Positions 24,486 through 33,232 are shown, numbered from the stretch's first letter. The stretch is 64,000 bases of DNA from Candidatus Litorirhabdus singularis (GCF_026262625.1 NZ_SHNN01000007.1:58434-122433); one strand, 5' to 3'. The notes: generated from the sequence alone by a model not told the origin. Made by a program: numbers and translations.

Positions 24486-25267
24486 GATGCACGAGGCTCC
24501 TCAGCGCCAGCAGACTCCAATCCTAGCTCTGTAGCACTACGATTCACAATAATGTAGAGCAACACAGGAATGAGCTTCTTCCACTCCGGCCCAGTCGCAT
24601 TCCAAGCAAGCCAGGTTCCAGCCGCAAGCCATCCTGCGGGCCCAATCACAAACGCGATCGTTGAAGTCATACCAGTATAAACCGCAAAAGGTAGCGTAAC
24701 TCCGACTGCATGTGTGACGAAGCCAAGTGCAGTTGTCGAAGCCACGTATAGTGAAAATCCGCCCGCCTGAGCTGCACCTAATGCAGCCAGTGTACTGATA
24801 GGACCCTTTAGCCCGCCATCGACGTTGTTGCCCTTATCAACTACGGCACCGAGATTCACCTGAGTTTCGAAAAACTTGATCCTTTCACGAGGGCTCATCT
24901 TAGTTAGCGCCTCAATTATGACGGCATGCGAAATATACTTTTCGGCCTCCTCTAAAGAAGGTCGACCGTCATTGACCTTCAATTTGTCTGCCGCTTGATA
25001 TATCAGTTCGTCGTAGGTAGGCACCTTATACTCAAGTTCTACCTGCTGACTCACTGGCTCTTTAGCAACCACTGATTTGAGAAATTCCGCCCCTTGCCCA
25101 AAGGCAGACTTTACCTTTGCACGTGCCTTCGAGTGATAAAGCCACTTGATCTGCTCTTCAATTGAAGCCAATGAAGAGTTACCGGGCGGGAGTTCCAGCA
25201 ACACGGCCAGATTAGACAGCTGTTGCTCATCCCACGTCCCAAGTACTTCCGAAAAAGTTGTTTCCAT
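24482..25267 (-). CDS. Hypothetical protein with glycine/alanine-rich membrane hairpin (YaaW/DUF3944-like style)
   Basis: A 261-residue protein, first in the four-gene operon. GGAG lies 8 bp before the ATG. The N-terminal 160 residues are soluble and helical (DEQQLSNLAVLLELPPGN opens it, as in YaaW/DUF3944 proteins). Residues about 160-240 contain two or three hydrophobic glycine- and alanine-rich segments (LAALGAAQAGGFSLYVASTT, FVIGPAGWLAAGTWLAW). The overall plan resembles UPF0174/DUF3944 but I am not certain. It may insert into the inner membrane. Confidence 0.75.
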   Translation of the reverse strand: METTFSEVLGTWDEQQLSNLAVLLELPPGNSSLASIEEQIKWLYHSKARAKVKSAFGQGAEFLKSVVAKEPVSQQVELEYKVPTYDELIYQAADKLKVNDGRPSLEEAEKYISHAVIIEALTKMSPRERIKFFETQVNLGAVVDKGNNVDGGLKGPISTLAALGAAQAGGFSLYVASTTALGFVTHAVGVTLPFAVYTGMTSTIAFVIGPAGWLAAGTWLAWNATGPEWKKLIPVLLYIIVNRSATELGLESAGAEEPRAS

Positions 25268-25678
25268 GCCAAGCGCTCCATGCTTATCGCTGAATAAACT
25301 ACCGAACCTGAGTAATACTACAAGCAGTTCTCGAGCGTGTCAGTTGCGGCTCACAGGTATTCACCATAAATATGATTATTGTCATAAAAATATTCTTACC
25401 GGCCACTCAGCCAATCGCCTGACCAGGCGCTCAAGTCTTCTGGTAAAAGGCCAAACTCGCGCCAACCCCGCCACCACTGTCGATCCCAATGATCTATTGA
25501 GCTGCGCCCTTCACTAAGCCGATGAAAAGCATCGGGATTTTGATGGTATCTCTGCGCTTCTTCTGCGACTGGATGCTGACGACTATATAAGCCTGCGTGG
25601 CTTCAGGTTCGACAGGTATAAACCTGGCTGGCGGAAGTGGGTAGCTGTCGGCCAGCAGGCCTATCGACTTCTGATTTT

Positions 25679-25752
25679 GGGGGGTATATCCCCCTTTGCC
25701 CTGACACAACATCTACCACCTGGTCAGGAAACAAACCGACCCGATTAAACCC
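25679..25752 (+). repeat. Module-boundary palindrome element, copy A
   Basis: GGGGGGTATATCCCCC (25679-25694) followed by TTT, and ATTAAACC starting at 25744, 59 nt after the T of the palindrome core. It lies between the minus-strand operon and the plus-strand mobility genes. Related copies at 33082, 37026 and 40648. An ORF across it on the minus strand has no support. Confidence 0.7.
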
Positions 25753-25858
25753 CGCAAGAAACTGAGGAAAACCATGTATCTAATATAGAGACCATCGTCC
25801 TGATGATTCTCGTCTTTGGATTTAAATCACACCAACTACAACACTGGAGATTTTCACT

Positions 25859-26380
25859 ATGGCTAAGAAGCCCATTACAAAAACTGTTACTCAATCCGAG
25901 TCCCCTACCCCCACCACACTCAAGGAGGCAACCTGCAAGACCCTGGAAGGACCTGCAAAACTTACCTACCAAATCGGCACTGACGATGACGGTGACGTCT
26001 ATTTCAAGATCACGGCTAACACGGGCGGTGGGTTCTTCTCTGCTGAGTGGGTGAGCTTTGCTGGCATACAACAGGCCTTCAAGGACTGGCCTGAAGACAA
26101 GCCCATCAACAGCATGACCCTGCGCCCACTGTTTCGAGGTAAGTCAGTCAATACGCCAGCGTTCCTGTTGGCAGCACTGAGCGCTGAGGGGCTGCTGAAG
26201 CCACTGCCAAAGCGTAAACGTGTGCATATGGCCTGCGACCCCAAACCCTTCCTGGCCGACGTACAGCAGCTACAGCTTCAACAACGGTCCTCGTCCAGGA
26301 AGAAGCCGGCGGCCAAATCTAAGGCCAAGGCCAAGCAGAAGGCCCTACCCCGCAAGAAGGCTCCTGCCAAGAAAAAATAG
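25859..26380 (+). CDS. DNA-binding-like protein with histone H1-type Lys/Ala/Pro tail
   Basis: A 173-residue protein. The core (residues 25-125) is beta-rich and acidic in part (YQIGTDDDGDVYFKITANT) with a helix (LLAALSAEGLL). The last 35 residues are a basic tail of KKPAAKSKAKAKQ type, typical of H1-like nucleoid proteins, which suggests nonspecific nucleic-acid binding. It is the first plus-strand gene of the mobility core; its promoter must lie in 25695-25858. Confidence 0.75.
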   Translation: MAKKPITKTVTQSESPTPTTLKEATCKTLEGPAKLTYQIGTDDDGDVYFKITANTGGGFFSAEWVSFAGIQQAFKDWPEDKPINSMTLRPLFRGKSVNTPAFLLAALSAEGLLKPLPKRKRVHMACDPKPFLADVQQLQLQQRSSSRKKPAAKSKAKAKQKALPRKKAPAKKK

Positions 26381-26571
26381 GCCACCACTGCCACCGTCCG
26401 AAGCTCAGTCGGATGGTCTTTCCCGATACGAAGCCATAACCCCTTGAAGCGCAACGCTTTATTACTTCGGCTTTCCGGGCAATTCCCAATAACGGGCCTA
26501 TAACGGACCAACTGCCCAATGCTGGGTTTCCCCAACCTTTTCAACCACTTACTCGAAAAAAAGGACTAATT

Positions 26572-26745
26572 ATGCTTTCACTGGCACTACTGCTCGTAGT
26601 CGGCTTGGGCTTTCTTTTTGGCTCAATCCGGCTCTTCGCCTTCTCCCTGACCGCCTTCCTCGCCTCGCTGTTCCCGATAGCCATCGTGCTGTTGGTTACC
26701 GGCGCTGTAGGCGTGTGGGCATTTCACTACTACCAGAAGAGGTAA
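26572..26745 (+). CDS. Small two-helix membrane protein (57 aa)
   Basis: A 57-codon frame with AAGGAC upstream of the ATG (8 bp). Almost the whole product is hydrophobic: LLLVVGLGFLFGSIRLFAF and FPIAIVLLVTGAVGVWAF, ending HYYQKR, so two inner-membrane helices. The next gene starts 5 bp after its stop. Confidence 0.7.
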   Translation: MLSLALLLVVGLGFLFGSIRLFAFSLTAFLASLFPIAIVLLVTGAVGVWAFHYYQKR

Positions 26746-26750
26746 CCATT

Positions 26751-26924
26751 ATGAATTTTGAAAACTACTTACAAGATGCAATCGCTATGATCGATAGCTG
26801 GGAAGTGGCAGATTCTGACTTTGCCAATGCTGTAAACGATCAAGCCCGCCTGATGGCTGGTTTGGGGCTCGAACCCACCGAGCAAACTGACTTCGATATC
26901 AGCATCCCCTCCCCCCACCAGTAA
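26751..26924 (+). CDS. Small acidic protein (57 aa)
   Basis: A 57-residue acidic, helical protein (YLQDAIAMIDSWEVADSDFA). The start at 26751 is chosen over an earlier in-frame start because GAGG lies 7 bp upstream and it avoids overlap with the membrane peptide. Part of a closely spaced plus-strand set; no family recognised. Confidence 0.7.
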   Translation: MNFENYLQDAIAMIDSWEVADSDFANAVNDQARLMAGLGLEPTEQTDFDISIPSPHQ

Positions 26925-26953
26925 GACCTACACCAACAAACGAGGAGAACACT

Positions 26954-27184
26954 ATGACGATCCATCCACTGATGGAGGTACGCGCTCGCCTGGAAAAAAT
27001 CGTTGCAGGCCTTCCAGGCGAGCCCGCAACCCCGCAAGAAGAGTTCGATCGGTGCGAGATGGTGGCTATCCAGATTCTGGACAGTGAGCACGACCACTTC
27101 GCACCGGGACTACTTGAAGAATACCTCATGACTTTTCTTTACCTGCGCCAGTTGGAGCTCGGCACGATCCCGAACTTCAACTAG
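26954..27184 (+). CDS. Small helical protein (76 aa)
   Basis: A 76-residue protein (MEVRARLEKIVAGLPGEPAT, PGLLEEYLMTFLYLRQLELG) with GAGGAG about 7 bp upstream of the ATG. Acidic and helical; no family recognised. A strong hairpin follows its stop. Confidence 0.75.
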   Translation: MTIHPLMEVRARLEKIVAGLPGEPATPQEEFDRCEMVAIQILDSEHDHFAPGLLEEYLMTFLYLRQLELGTIPNFN

Positions 27185-27197
27185 TCGCACCTAACCC

Positions 27198-27213
27198 GGC
27201 AGCTTCGGCTGCC
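27198..27213 (+). terminator. UUCG-capped hairpin
   Basis: GGCAGC-TTCG-GCTGCC, a 6-bp stem with a very stable tetraloop, between the 76-aa gene and the antirestriction gene. The T tract after it is weak (CTTTAC), so it may attenuate or stabilise rather than fully terminate. Confidence 0.45.
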
Positions 27214-27256
27214 CTTTACGCCTTACCCATTACTCACTCCTATAGGAAGCACCATC

Positions 27257-27676
27257 ATGGAAACAATCAACAGCGTTAAAAGAAGCAACGTACCTGAAAG
27301 CGAGCGCCTCGACATCACCGAGAAACTCTTCGGCATGCACTGGCCGCTAAAGCTCGAGCCAGTTATCTACGGCATCACTGCCCATATGGCAGAGGATTAT
27401 CAGGGCGGCTACTGGGAGTTTTACACTCTGGACAACGGCGGCTTTTATATGGCGCCCGATACTGATCGGACTTTCGCCGTCAGCAGCATGAACCAATGGC
27501 AAGGGCAGCTATCGGCTGATGCGCTGGGCATTGTCGTCTGCGTTACAGCGTACAGCCATCTGTCTTTTGGCGGCCCGGAAAGCTTTGCCCGAACGTGTGC
27601 CAACCACTATCACATGCTACGGGAATTCATGTACGACCACCCGGAAGTTTCCAACGTCTTATCCGCCATAGACTAG
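27257..27676 (+). CDS. ArdB/KlcA-family antirestriction protein
   Basis: A 139-residue protein of the ArdB/KlcA family: an FYTLDNGGFYMAPD core, a VVCVTAYSHLSFG segment and a C-terminal REFMYDHPEVSNVLSAID, where the MYDHPE-V--AID ending is the family hallmark. Known members block type I restriction enzymes in vivo and help mobile DNA enter a new host. AGGAAG precedes the ATG. Its position next to the replication and integration genes fits that job. Confidence 0.9.
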   Translation: METINSVKRSNVPESERLDITEKLFGMHWPLKLEPVIYGITAHMAEDYQGGYWEFYTLDNGGFYMAPDTDRTFAVSSMNQWQGQLSADALGIVVCVTAYSHLSFGGPESFARTCANHYHMLREFMYDHPEVSNVLSAID

Positions 27677-27693
27677 CAGTTACCCCCCGGGAT

Positions 27694-27811
27694 TCTGAAA
27701 ACCTGTAATCCTGTAAAACTGTAATTCTCAGTCCACTCTCGCCTTGTATCAATGGCGCCAGTGAAGTGTATAACACAGATTATCAGGTTTGCAGATTTTC
27801 AGGTTTGCAGA
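27694..27811 (+). repeat. Iteron-like cluster (12-bp repeats, candidate origin)
   Basis: TCTGAAAACCTG at 27694-27705, and two inverted copies CAGGTTTGCAGA at 27784-27795 and 27800-27811 (16-bp spacing). Between them lie further CTGTAA/CTGTAAAA elements. A fourth copy of the 12-mer is at 30780. The cluster is in the gap upstream of the 251-aa and primase-helicase genes, so it could be a replication origin or operator. Confidence 0.7.
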
Positions 27812-27949
27812 CTCTCACCATGCCTGCACCTGGTGAACGACTGGCTCTGCTCCCGGCGTCAGCTGCTCTAACACCGTCGATAATGACTACAAGCCCAGGC
27901 TCGCTTTCAGTTACACTCAGCAAATCACAAGCGACAGTGGAGTAACGAC

Positions 27950-28705
27950 GTGACCACACCCGACACCCGAAGCAACGTGCTCAATCCCATTGCAGTTGAA
28001 GATGCTATTGACCGTATAGTTGAAGTAAAACTCTATGAAATGGATTCAAATGCACTGGCGCCACCCGATAAGGTCTTGCCAAAAAAGACTAGCCCCACCT
28101 CTGCCAAATCAAGCCGGATTAATCCAGGGGCGCGGTTCTCTGTGCCAAATTTTGACGCACTCGACCCATTTTACGCGTTGAAGGTCGCGCTACAAAAACT
28201 GCACGACCAACTCTGGCATGAATTCGAACGGCAGCTTCTTGCCCACCGAGAATCATCGAAAGAAACACCGCTGGTTATTGCTATGGACAACACGGATGAT
28301 CTTGGAAAAGTGACATTAAAAATTCATCCACTGCATGACTGGATTCTGACCACTTTTGGTATATCAGTGCCGGAGTGGGCACCACCAGTCAGCGCACCAG
28401 TCAGCGCACCAGTCAGCGCACCAGTCAGCGCACCAGTCAGCGCACCGCGCAGTCAGGAGCCTACCGTTGAATCAATACCAGTAGAAAGAAAAAAGCGAGA
28501 GCGATCCTTGCTCATCACGATCGCTTCCCTGGCGGAAGCACTGCAGAAAACCGCGAATAAATATGGCAAAAACGACGACAGGCCCAACGCCACGGCCATC
28601 GGCGCTGACATCGAGGAGGAGAATATCAACGGGCAGAATAAGCGGACAATACGCGAATATATCGGTAAGGGTCTATCGCTAAAAGAGCAGGAGAAGAACG
28701 GCTAA
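27950..28705 (+). CDS. Hypothetical protein before the primase-helicase, with PVSA repeats
   Basis: A 251-residue protein with a helical N-terminal half (EDAIDRIVEVKLYEMDS, LKVALQKLHDQLWHEFERQL), a five-unit Pro-Val-Ser-Ala linker near residue 146 encoded by 12-bp repeats, and a basic C-terminal third (KKRERSLLITIASLAEALQK, NGQNKRTIREYIGKGLSLKE). The GTG start is preceded by GGAG. Its place directly before the primase-helicase and after iteron-like repeats suggests an origin-binding or accessory replication role, but no family was recognised. Confidence 0.75.
   Translation: MTTPDTRSNVLNPIAVEDAIDRIVEVKLYEMDSNALAPPDKVLPKKTSPTSAKSSRINPGARFSVPNFDALDPFYALKVALQKLHDQLWHEFERQLLAHRESSKETPLVIAMDNTDDLGKVTLKIHPLHDWILTTFGISVPEWAPPVSAPVSAPVSAPVSAPVSAPRSQEPTVESIPVERKKRERSLLITIASLAEALQKTANKYGKNDDRPNATAIGADIEEENINGQNKRTIREYIGKGLSLKEQEKNG
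28385..28444 (+). repeat. Five 12-bp tandem repeats (PVSA)
   Basis: CCAGTCAGCGCA five times in a row, in frame, encoding a Pro-Val-Ser-Ala linker in the 251-aa protein. Confidence 0.95.
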
Positions 28706-28804
28706 AGAGAGTGCTTTGGGCGAAATTCGTTTTCGCCAGGCGAAATATGTTTCGCCCACAAATCTGGTGCAAGCTCCGTAGTGAACACCTCACTAGGAGT
28801 CACG

Positions 28805-30778
28805 ATGATGACAATGCAAGATACCGCCCAGAACGCCAACACCAGCGCTGATGTTCCGCTCGATTTCGAGTCAGCTGCACAACAATGGTTCGCCGATGGC
28901 TTTAACGTAATCCCTATCTACCCCCTATCGAAAAAGCCAGCAGTTACGTGGGATGACTGGTTGGAAAAGCTAGATCAATATGCTATTTCGTCCTACTGGC
29001 AGCAAAACCCCGATCACGAAGTAGCCTGCATTGTCGGCGACGAACTTATTGTCTACGACGCCGACAGCCCGGAGGCGATCACCGCATTCGAAAACCTGCT
29101 GGTCAAAGAGGGTACTACCTGCGATCTGACCGTAAAAACTCGCAAGGGCATGCACTACTATTTCAAAAGGGCCCCGGGGACAACAGCCAAATCAGACTCG
29201 CATGATACGACTACGCATCCCTGTCGCCTCGATGTAAAAACCGGGCGGGGAATGATTGTTTTGCCACCGAGCACCGGCAAAACTATTGCGGTTCGAAGAG
29301 CGAAAACGGCAAGTGACCTTTCCGAGGCTCGGCAGGGCTTCATTGATGCAGTCTCTGTCCACAACGGCCGTCATAATTTACCGACCAACGTGAAGACGGC
29401 GCAGACACCCAGCGCTAACCGGGATAAGGTACTAGAACAGATAGCCATCCTGTTGCCGTCCCTGGACCCAGACTTTGGCTACGACGACTGGCTCGCTGTC
29501 GGCATGGCCATCCACCACGAAACAAGGGGCAGCGAAGATGGCTTTACACTCTTCCATGACTGGAGCATGCAGGGCGCTAAATACAAAGATCGTCGTGAGC
29601 TGGAGACAAAATGGCGCTCTTTCACAAACGGCGCCGGTTCGCCACTGACTATGGGAAGCTTACGGCATAAAGCCATCGATGCCGGTGTGGCCCCAGAAGC
29701 GCTGTGCCAAGCCCTGAACAACCCCACCGCTGCCCTCCCGCCGGATGAACACCCGCTGCGTCCTCATACCCTGCAGGGAAAAAGCCAGCAGTTCGAGCTT
29801 GAATCGATGGCGCACAAATTGTTTCTTGGCAGGCTTGCTGTATTGGGACAATGGACCGTGATCTACGCACCACCGAATACTGGCAAGACGCTACTGGTCC
29901 TTTCGCTACTAATTCAAGGCATTAAGGACCAAGTGTTCGAGCCCGACAATCTGTACTACATCAATGCTGATGACAACCATGAGGGTTTGACCGCAAAGCT
30001 CAAACTGGCAGAGTCACACGGGTTTCATATGCTCGCGCCAGGGTACGAGGGCTTTCGCAGCCAGGACCTACAGGCGAAGCTTCAGCTTCTGGCAGATATG
30101 GATAACGCACGCGAGATCATTGTAGTGCTGGACACTCTCAAAAAATTTGCCGATTTAATGGATAAGCGCGAATCCACCAGTTTCGGCAATGTCGCCCGTG
30201 AATTCACCGCCAAGGGCGGAACAATACTCACCCTAGCGCACGTCAACAAGAATCGGGGCTACGACGGCAGCCTGATTCACGCTGGCACCAGTGATATCAA
30301 GGATGATTGTGACTGCGCCTACATGCTGGACATCATGGAAGATGCCGATGACAGGCGTACTGTGGAGTTCACCAACGAGAAGAACCGCGGCTCTGTAGCC
30401 AATAAGGCTGGCTATCGCTACAGCATAGCCGAGGGGCAGACTTACCAAGGACTACTGGATTCTGTAGAGGCCGTCGATGCCGCCGAACTGGCGCAATTGC
30501 GCGAGTCAAAGGAGCGATTTGACCTTGGCGAGGTGCCCATCATTGACGGTATCACTCAAATTTTGTCGGATGAGCCTACGGCCAAAACCGCACTGAAAGA
30601 GCAGGTGGTGGCTCGTCTCGGAGTCAGCCAAAGACAGGTCCTGAGCGTAATAGAGAAGTACTCGGGCAGCGATCCCAAGCTACACCATTGGCAGTACACG
30701 GTCGGTGATCGCGGCGTAAAAATGTATGCAATGCTGCTGTCTGACAGCTCCCCGCTACCAGACACCGCAGATCTGTAA
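28805..30778 (+). CDS. Bifunctional primase-polymerase / RepA-type helicase
   Basis: A 657-residue protein; ATG 28805 is chosen over an in-frame GTG because AGGAG lies 4-5 bp upstream. Residues 15-190 match the Prim-Pol (N-terminal bifunctional primase/polymerase) domain: FNVIPIYPLSKKPAVTW, LIVYDADSPEAI, VKTGRGMIVLPPS. Residues about 210-290 look like PriCT. An AAA/RecA-type helicase follows with Walker A APPNTGKTLLVLS near 355 and Walker B IIVVLDTLKKF near 440, then a C-terminal winged-helix-like segment. This replication module is typical of satellites and integrative elements. Confidence 0.9.
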   Translation: MMTMQDTAQNANTSADVPLDFESAAQQWFADGFNVIPIYPLSKKPAVTWDDWLEKLDQYAISSYWQQNPDHEVACIVGDELIVYDADSPEAITAFENLLVKEGTTCDLTVKTRKGMHYYFKRAPGTTAKSDSHDTTTHPCRLDVKTGRGMIVLPPSTGKTIAVRRAKTASDLSEARQGFIDAVSVHNGRHNLPTNVKTAQTPSANRDKVLEQIAILLPSLDPDFGYDDWLAVGMAIHHETRGSEDGFTLFHDWSMQGAKYKDRRELETKWRSFTNGAGSPLTMGSLRHKAIDAGVAPEALCQALNNPTAALPPDEHPLRPHTLQGKSQQFELESMAHKLFLGRLAVLGQWTVIYAPPNTGKTLLVLSLLIQGIKDQVFEPDNLYYINADDNHEGLTAKLKLAESHGFHMLAPGYEGFRSQDLQAKLQLLADMDNAREIIVVLDTLKKFADLMDKRESTSFGNVAREFTAKGGTILTLAHVNKNRGYDGSLIHAGTSDIKDDCDCAYMLDIMEDADDRRTVEFTNEKNRGSVANKAGYRYSIAEGQTYQGLLDSVEAVDAAELAQLRESKERFDLGEVPIIDGITQILSDEPTAKTALKEQVVARLGVSQRQVLSVIEKYSGSDPKLHHWQYTVGDRGVKMYAMLLSDSSPLPDTADL

Positions 30779-30779
30779 A

Positions 30780-30791
30780 TCTGAAAACCTG
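30780..30791 (+). repeat. Iteron-like 12-mer after the primase gene
   Basis: TCTGAAAACCTG, identical to 27694-27705, starts 2 bp after the primase stop codon; GATCCTG follows here and AATCCTG at the other copy. Confidence 0.7.
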
Positions 30792-30979
30792 GATCCTGCA
30801 GCGCAATTTCCGTGAAGCGCTACCACCGCCACCAGGGCCCGTCGTCGCGACAGGTGCGGGCCTCGCTGGCGGGTCAGGTGTATCACCCCAACGTGCCTTT
30901 TACTAGCACGCCACTGCAGGCTGGTCAGCACAACAGAAATCACCCCAGAGTAATCACTTCGCCTTTTTGGAGAAAAACT

Positions 30980-31327
30980 ATGTCAGGAAGTAAGCACCCG
31001 CCGCTAACCGCCGCCCAACAAGCAGTCGTCAACATTACCTTTGCCAGAGCACCTCATCTAATACCAGGTGCAATCTATACTCTCAAGCAGATCATGGGGC
31101 CCGACTGGCTGATCTACAGCACGCAGTCCCACAAACTTGCTGGACGATACTTCAGCTGGCTGGCTGGCGCAGGCCTCGTGCCTTTTGTATCCACCCAGAC
31201 CTTTAACAAATCCCGACACAATACCTACTTTTTCATCCCATCAAGTATCCCGTCAATCCATGGTGACGACAAACCCCTAACCGATACCCTGCAATCAGCA
31301 GAAGGAGACCAACCATGCCCAAAGTAA
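30980..31327 (+). CDS. Small protein overlapping the integrase gene (winged-helix-like)
   Basis: A 115-residue protein; ATG 30980 has GGAG 8 bp upstream, better than the earlier in-frame start at 30812. The body (LTAAQQAVVNITFARAPHLI, YTLKQIMGPDWLIYSTQSHK, FSWLAGAGLVPFVS) reads like a small winged helix, similar in size to excisionase or regulatory partners found beside integrases. It overlaps the integrase start by 13 bp, so translation is coupled. Family not certain. Confidence 0.7.
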   Translation: MSGSKHPPLTAAQQAVVNITFARAPHLIPGAIYTLKQIMGPDWLIYSTQSHKLAGRYFSWLAGAGLVPFVSTQTFNKSRHNTYFFIPSSIPSIHGDDKPLTDTLQSAEGDQPCPK

Positions 31328-32490
31328 GCCTTACAGAAAAATTCATCAAAACCGGGCTGAAATGCCCGGAGGGTAAAACGCACACCGAGTACTGTGACCA
31401 AGCTCTTCCAGGCTTCATCGCAGATGTTCAATCAACCAGCCCGGGGGCTTGCACTTTTAAGCTGCGATACAAGTCAGGAGGCAAAACTGCTTATACCAAG
31501 ATCGGGCGTTCTACGGAGATATCGTTGGCGGATGCGCGTCGGGAGGCCAAACGACTGAAGGCTGAGATCGCTCTTGGCCGTGACCCGCAGGCTGAGCTGC
31601 GGCAACAGCGGCAATCTATCACCCTGCAGGAGTTCTTGGATGATAAGTACTTACCCTATGTCCAACCGCGCAAGCGCTCCATCAAGAACGACGAGTCCAT
31701 GATCAGACTCCGCATCGGCCCTACTCTGGGCCACTTCAAGCTCAACAGGCTGACGCGGCATCAGATCATGACTTTTCACAATGCGGTACTGGCAGAGGGC
31801 CTGCAGCCAGCGACAGCCGACCATCACATCAAGATTCTGCGGCATGCGTTGAATCTGGCGGTGGACTGGAACTTGCTGGAAAAGAACCCAGCCACTCGGG
31901 TACCGCTGTTTCTGGCGGACAACAAGGTCGAGCGGTTTTTAGACGATGACGAGTTGCAGCGACTGCTCAAGGTACTGGCTACGGACAGCAATCGTCCGGT
32001 ATGCCAGGTCATTTCGTTCCTGCTGTATACCGGGGCGCGGGTTAATGAAGCCTTGTCTGCCCAGTGGTCAGATATCAATCTCGAGAATCGAGTCTGGGGC
32101 ATCCGGTCTGAAACGGCGAAGAGCAAGAAACGGCGCTCGATACCGCTCAACGACGCAGCCCTGGAGGTGCTGGATCAACTGGGTACAAAGGGTAAGCATA
32201 ACCACCTGTTCATCAGCAGCAGGCGCAAGGCACCTCTCACCACTATCGCCAAGGTCTGGGATCGACTGCGCAATGCAGCCGACCTGCCCAAACTGCGTTT
32301 GCATGATCTACGGCATAACTATGCCTCTATGCTCGTCAACAGCGGCAGGACGCTTTATGAGGTCCAGCATATCCTTGGCCACAGCGACCCGCAGATCACC
32401 CAACGCTACGCCCACCTGTCGACGCAAAGTCTTCAGGAAGCGGCCAACAGCGTCGACCAGCACCTGGAGCAGGCCAAAGCCAGCTCCTGA
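31315..32490 (+). CDS. Tyrosine recombinase (integrase)
   Basis: A 391-residue phage-type integrase: an arm-binding-like N-terminus, SAM-like core-binding domain (FLDDKYLPYVQPRKRSIKND) and catalytic domain with Arg in TGARVNEAL (near 240), Lys in TAKSKKRR (269), HDLRHNYA (330), GHSD (353) and Tyr in QRYAHLS (364). All five expected catalytic positions are present, so it should be active. It lies at the end of the plus-strand mobility core, after a small overlapping gene. Its attachment site is not known; the CAU tRNA at 6207 is one candidate. Confidence 0.95.
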   Translation: MPKVSLTEKFIKTGLKCPEGKTHTEYCDQALPGFIADVQSTSPGACTFKLRYKSGGKTAYTKIGRSTEISLADARREAKRLKAEIALGRDPQAELRQQRQSITLQEFLDDKYLPYVQPRKRSIKNDESMIRLRIGPTLGHFKLNRLTRHQIMTFHNAVLAEGLQPATADHHIKILRHALNLAVDWNLLEKNPATRVPLFLADNKVERFLDDDELQRLLKVLATDSNRPVCQVISFLLYTGARVNEALSAQWSDINLENRVWGIRSETAKSKKRRSIPLNDAALEVLDQLGTKGKHNHLFISSRRKAPLTTIAKVWDRLRNAADLPKLRLHDLRHNYASMLVNSGRTLYEVQHILGHSDPQITQRYAHLSTQSLQEAANSVDQHLEQAKASS

Positions 32491-32530
32491 CCCCGCCGCC
32501 TCATCCAGCCTCGCAAGGGGTATGGGTGGG

Positions 32531-32557
32531 GTGGCAATTTCCACACTCTTTTTTTTT
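32531..32557 (+). terminator. Weak terminator after the integrase
   Basis: GTGG (32531-32534) and CCAC (32541-32544) form a short stem, followed by a T9 tract (32549-32557), 40 bp after the integrase stop. Confidence 0.45.
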
Positions 32558-32762
32558 CCGCTTCCCAATTTCTGCGCTCAATCACCCTCAGCTATCAAAC
32601 TTGTATGCCAGAGCTTGCTCAGGTCTAAAGAAACCCACCCCATAGCATCCCCATAGGCAATCGCCAAACGATCCACCAGCAGAGTTAGAGAAGCCCAGAG
32701 CTACTCATTCAGCGCCACAACACCAGTTTTACCCAACCAACCATTAACCAGGAGATATCACT

Positions 32763-33077
32763 ATGCGCGAAATAACATTAACTGCCCGATCATCAGCGTT
32801 GCTGTTCACCACAGCCCTGCTATGCGGCTGCACCACCCTGCCTGCCGATCGATTCGACTATCACCAGCTCAACACCGTTACCCGAGCTCAGGTAGAGGCT
32901 GTCCATGAAGCCTGCTTACAGACTGCCTACCACCGCAGCGGCCAATACATCAAAATTGGGCTGCTTACTGGCGGGCTGAATGGTTTATTGGCTGGCACTG
33001 TCATCGGGCAATCGGTGGTACGCAGTCATCAATTGAGCTGTATGGCTGACAACGGATACTGGGACTATGGCAAATAG
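32763..33077 (+). CDS. Small lipoprotein, left copy of a pair
   Basis: A 104-residue lipoprotein: signal with lipobox LCGC near residue 22 and a mature part with a glycine-rich hydrophobic segment KIGLLTGGLNGLLAGTVIG followed by HQLSCMADNGYWDYGK. AGGAG precedes the ATG. A paralogue at 37624-37947 keeps the TGGLNGLL and SCM-DNG-YYG signatures. The stop is 4 bp before palindrome copy B. No named family recognised. Confidence 0.85.
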   Translation: MREITLTARSSALLFTTALLCGCTTLPADRFDYHQLNTVTRAQVEAVHEACLQTAYHRSGQYIKIGLLTGGLNGLLAGTVIGQSVVRSHQLSCMADNGYWDYGK

Positions 33078-33081
33078 CCCC

Positions 33082-33152
33082 GGGGTACTACCCCCTTTGG
33101 GTGGTAATGGCTTATTCGAGTACGTGTGGAATCGGACTGGGATGATTAAACC
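33082..33152 (+). repeat. Module-boundary palindrome element, copy B
   Basis: GGGGTACTACCCCC (33082-33095), then TTT, with ATTAAACC starting at 33145, 59 nt after the core T, the same spacing as copy A. It is directly after the left lipoprotein gene and starts the boundary before the secreted cargo module. Confidence 0.75.
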
Positions 33153-33232
33153 ACGGAGGCTAATCGACGTTCTCGACGCAGCCGATGGCCAGCCACGGGA
33201 CCGCTAGCGCTTTTGAGGATGATAGGGCATCG

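Noticed and set aside
25494..25712. Minus-strand 72-codon frame over palindrome copy A
   Set aside because: No ribosome site or family; it covers an intergenic element conserved elsewhere as non-coding.
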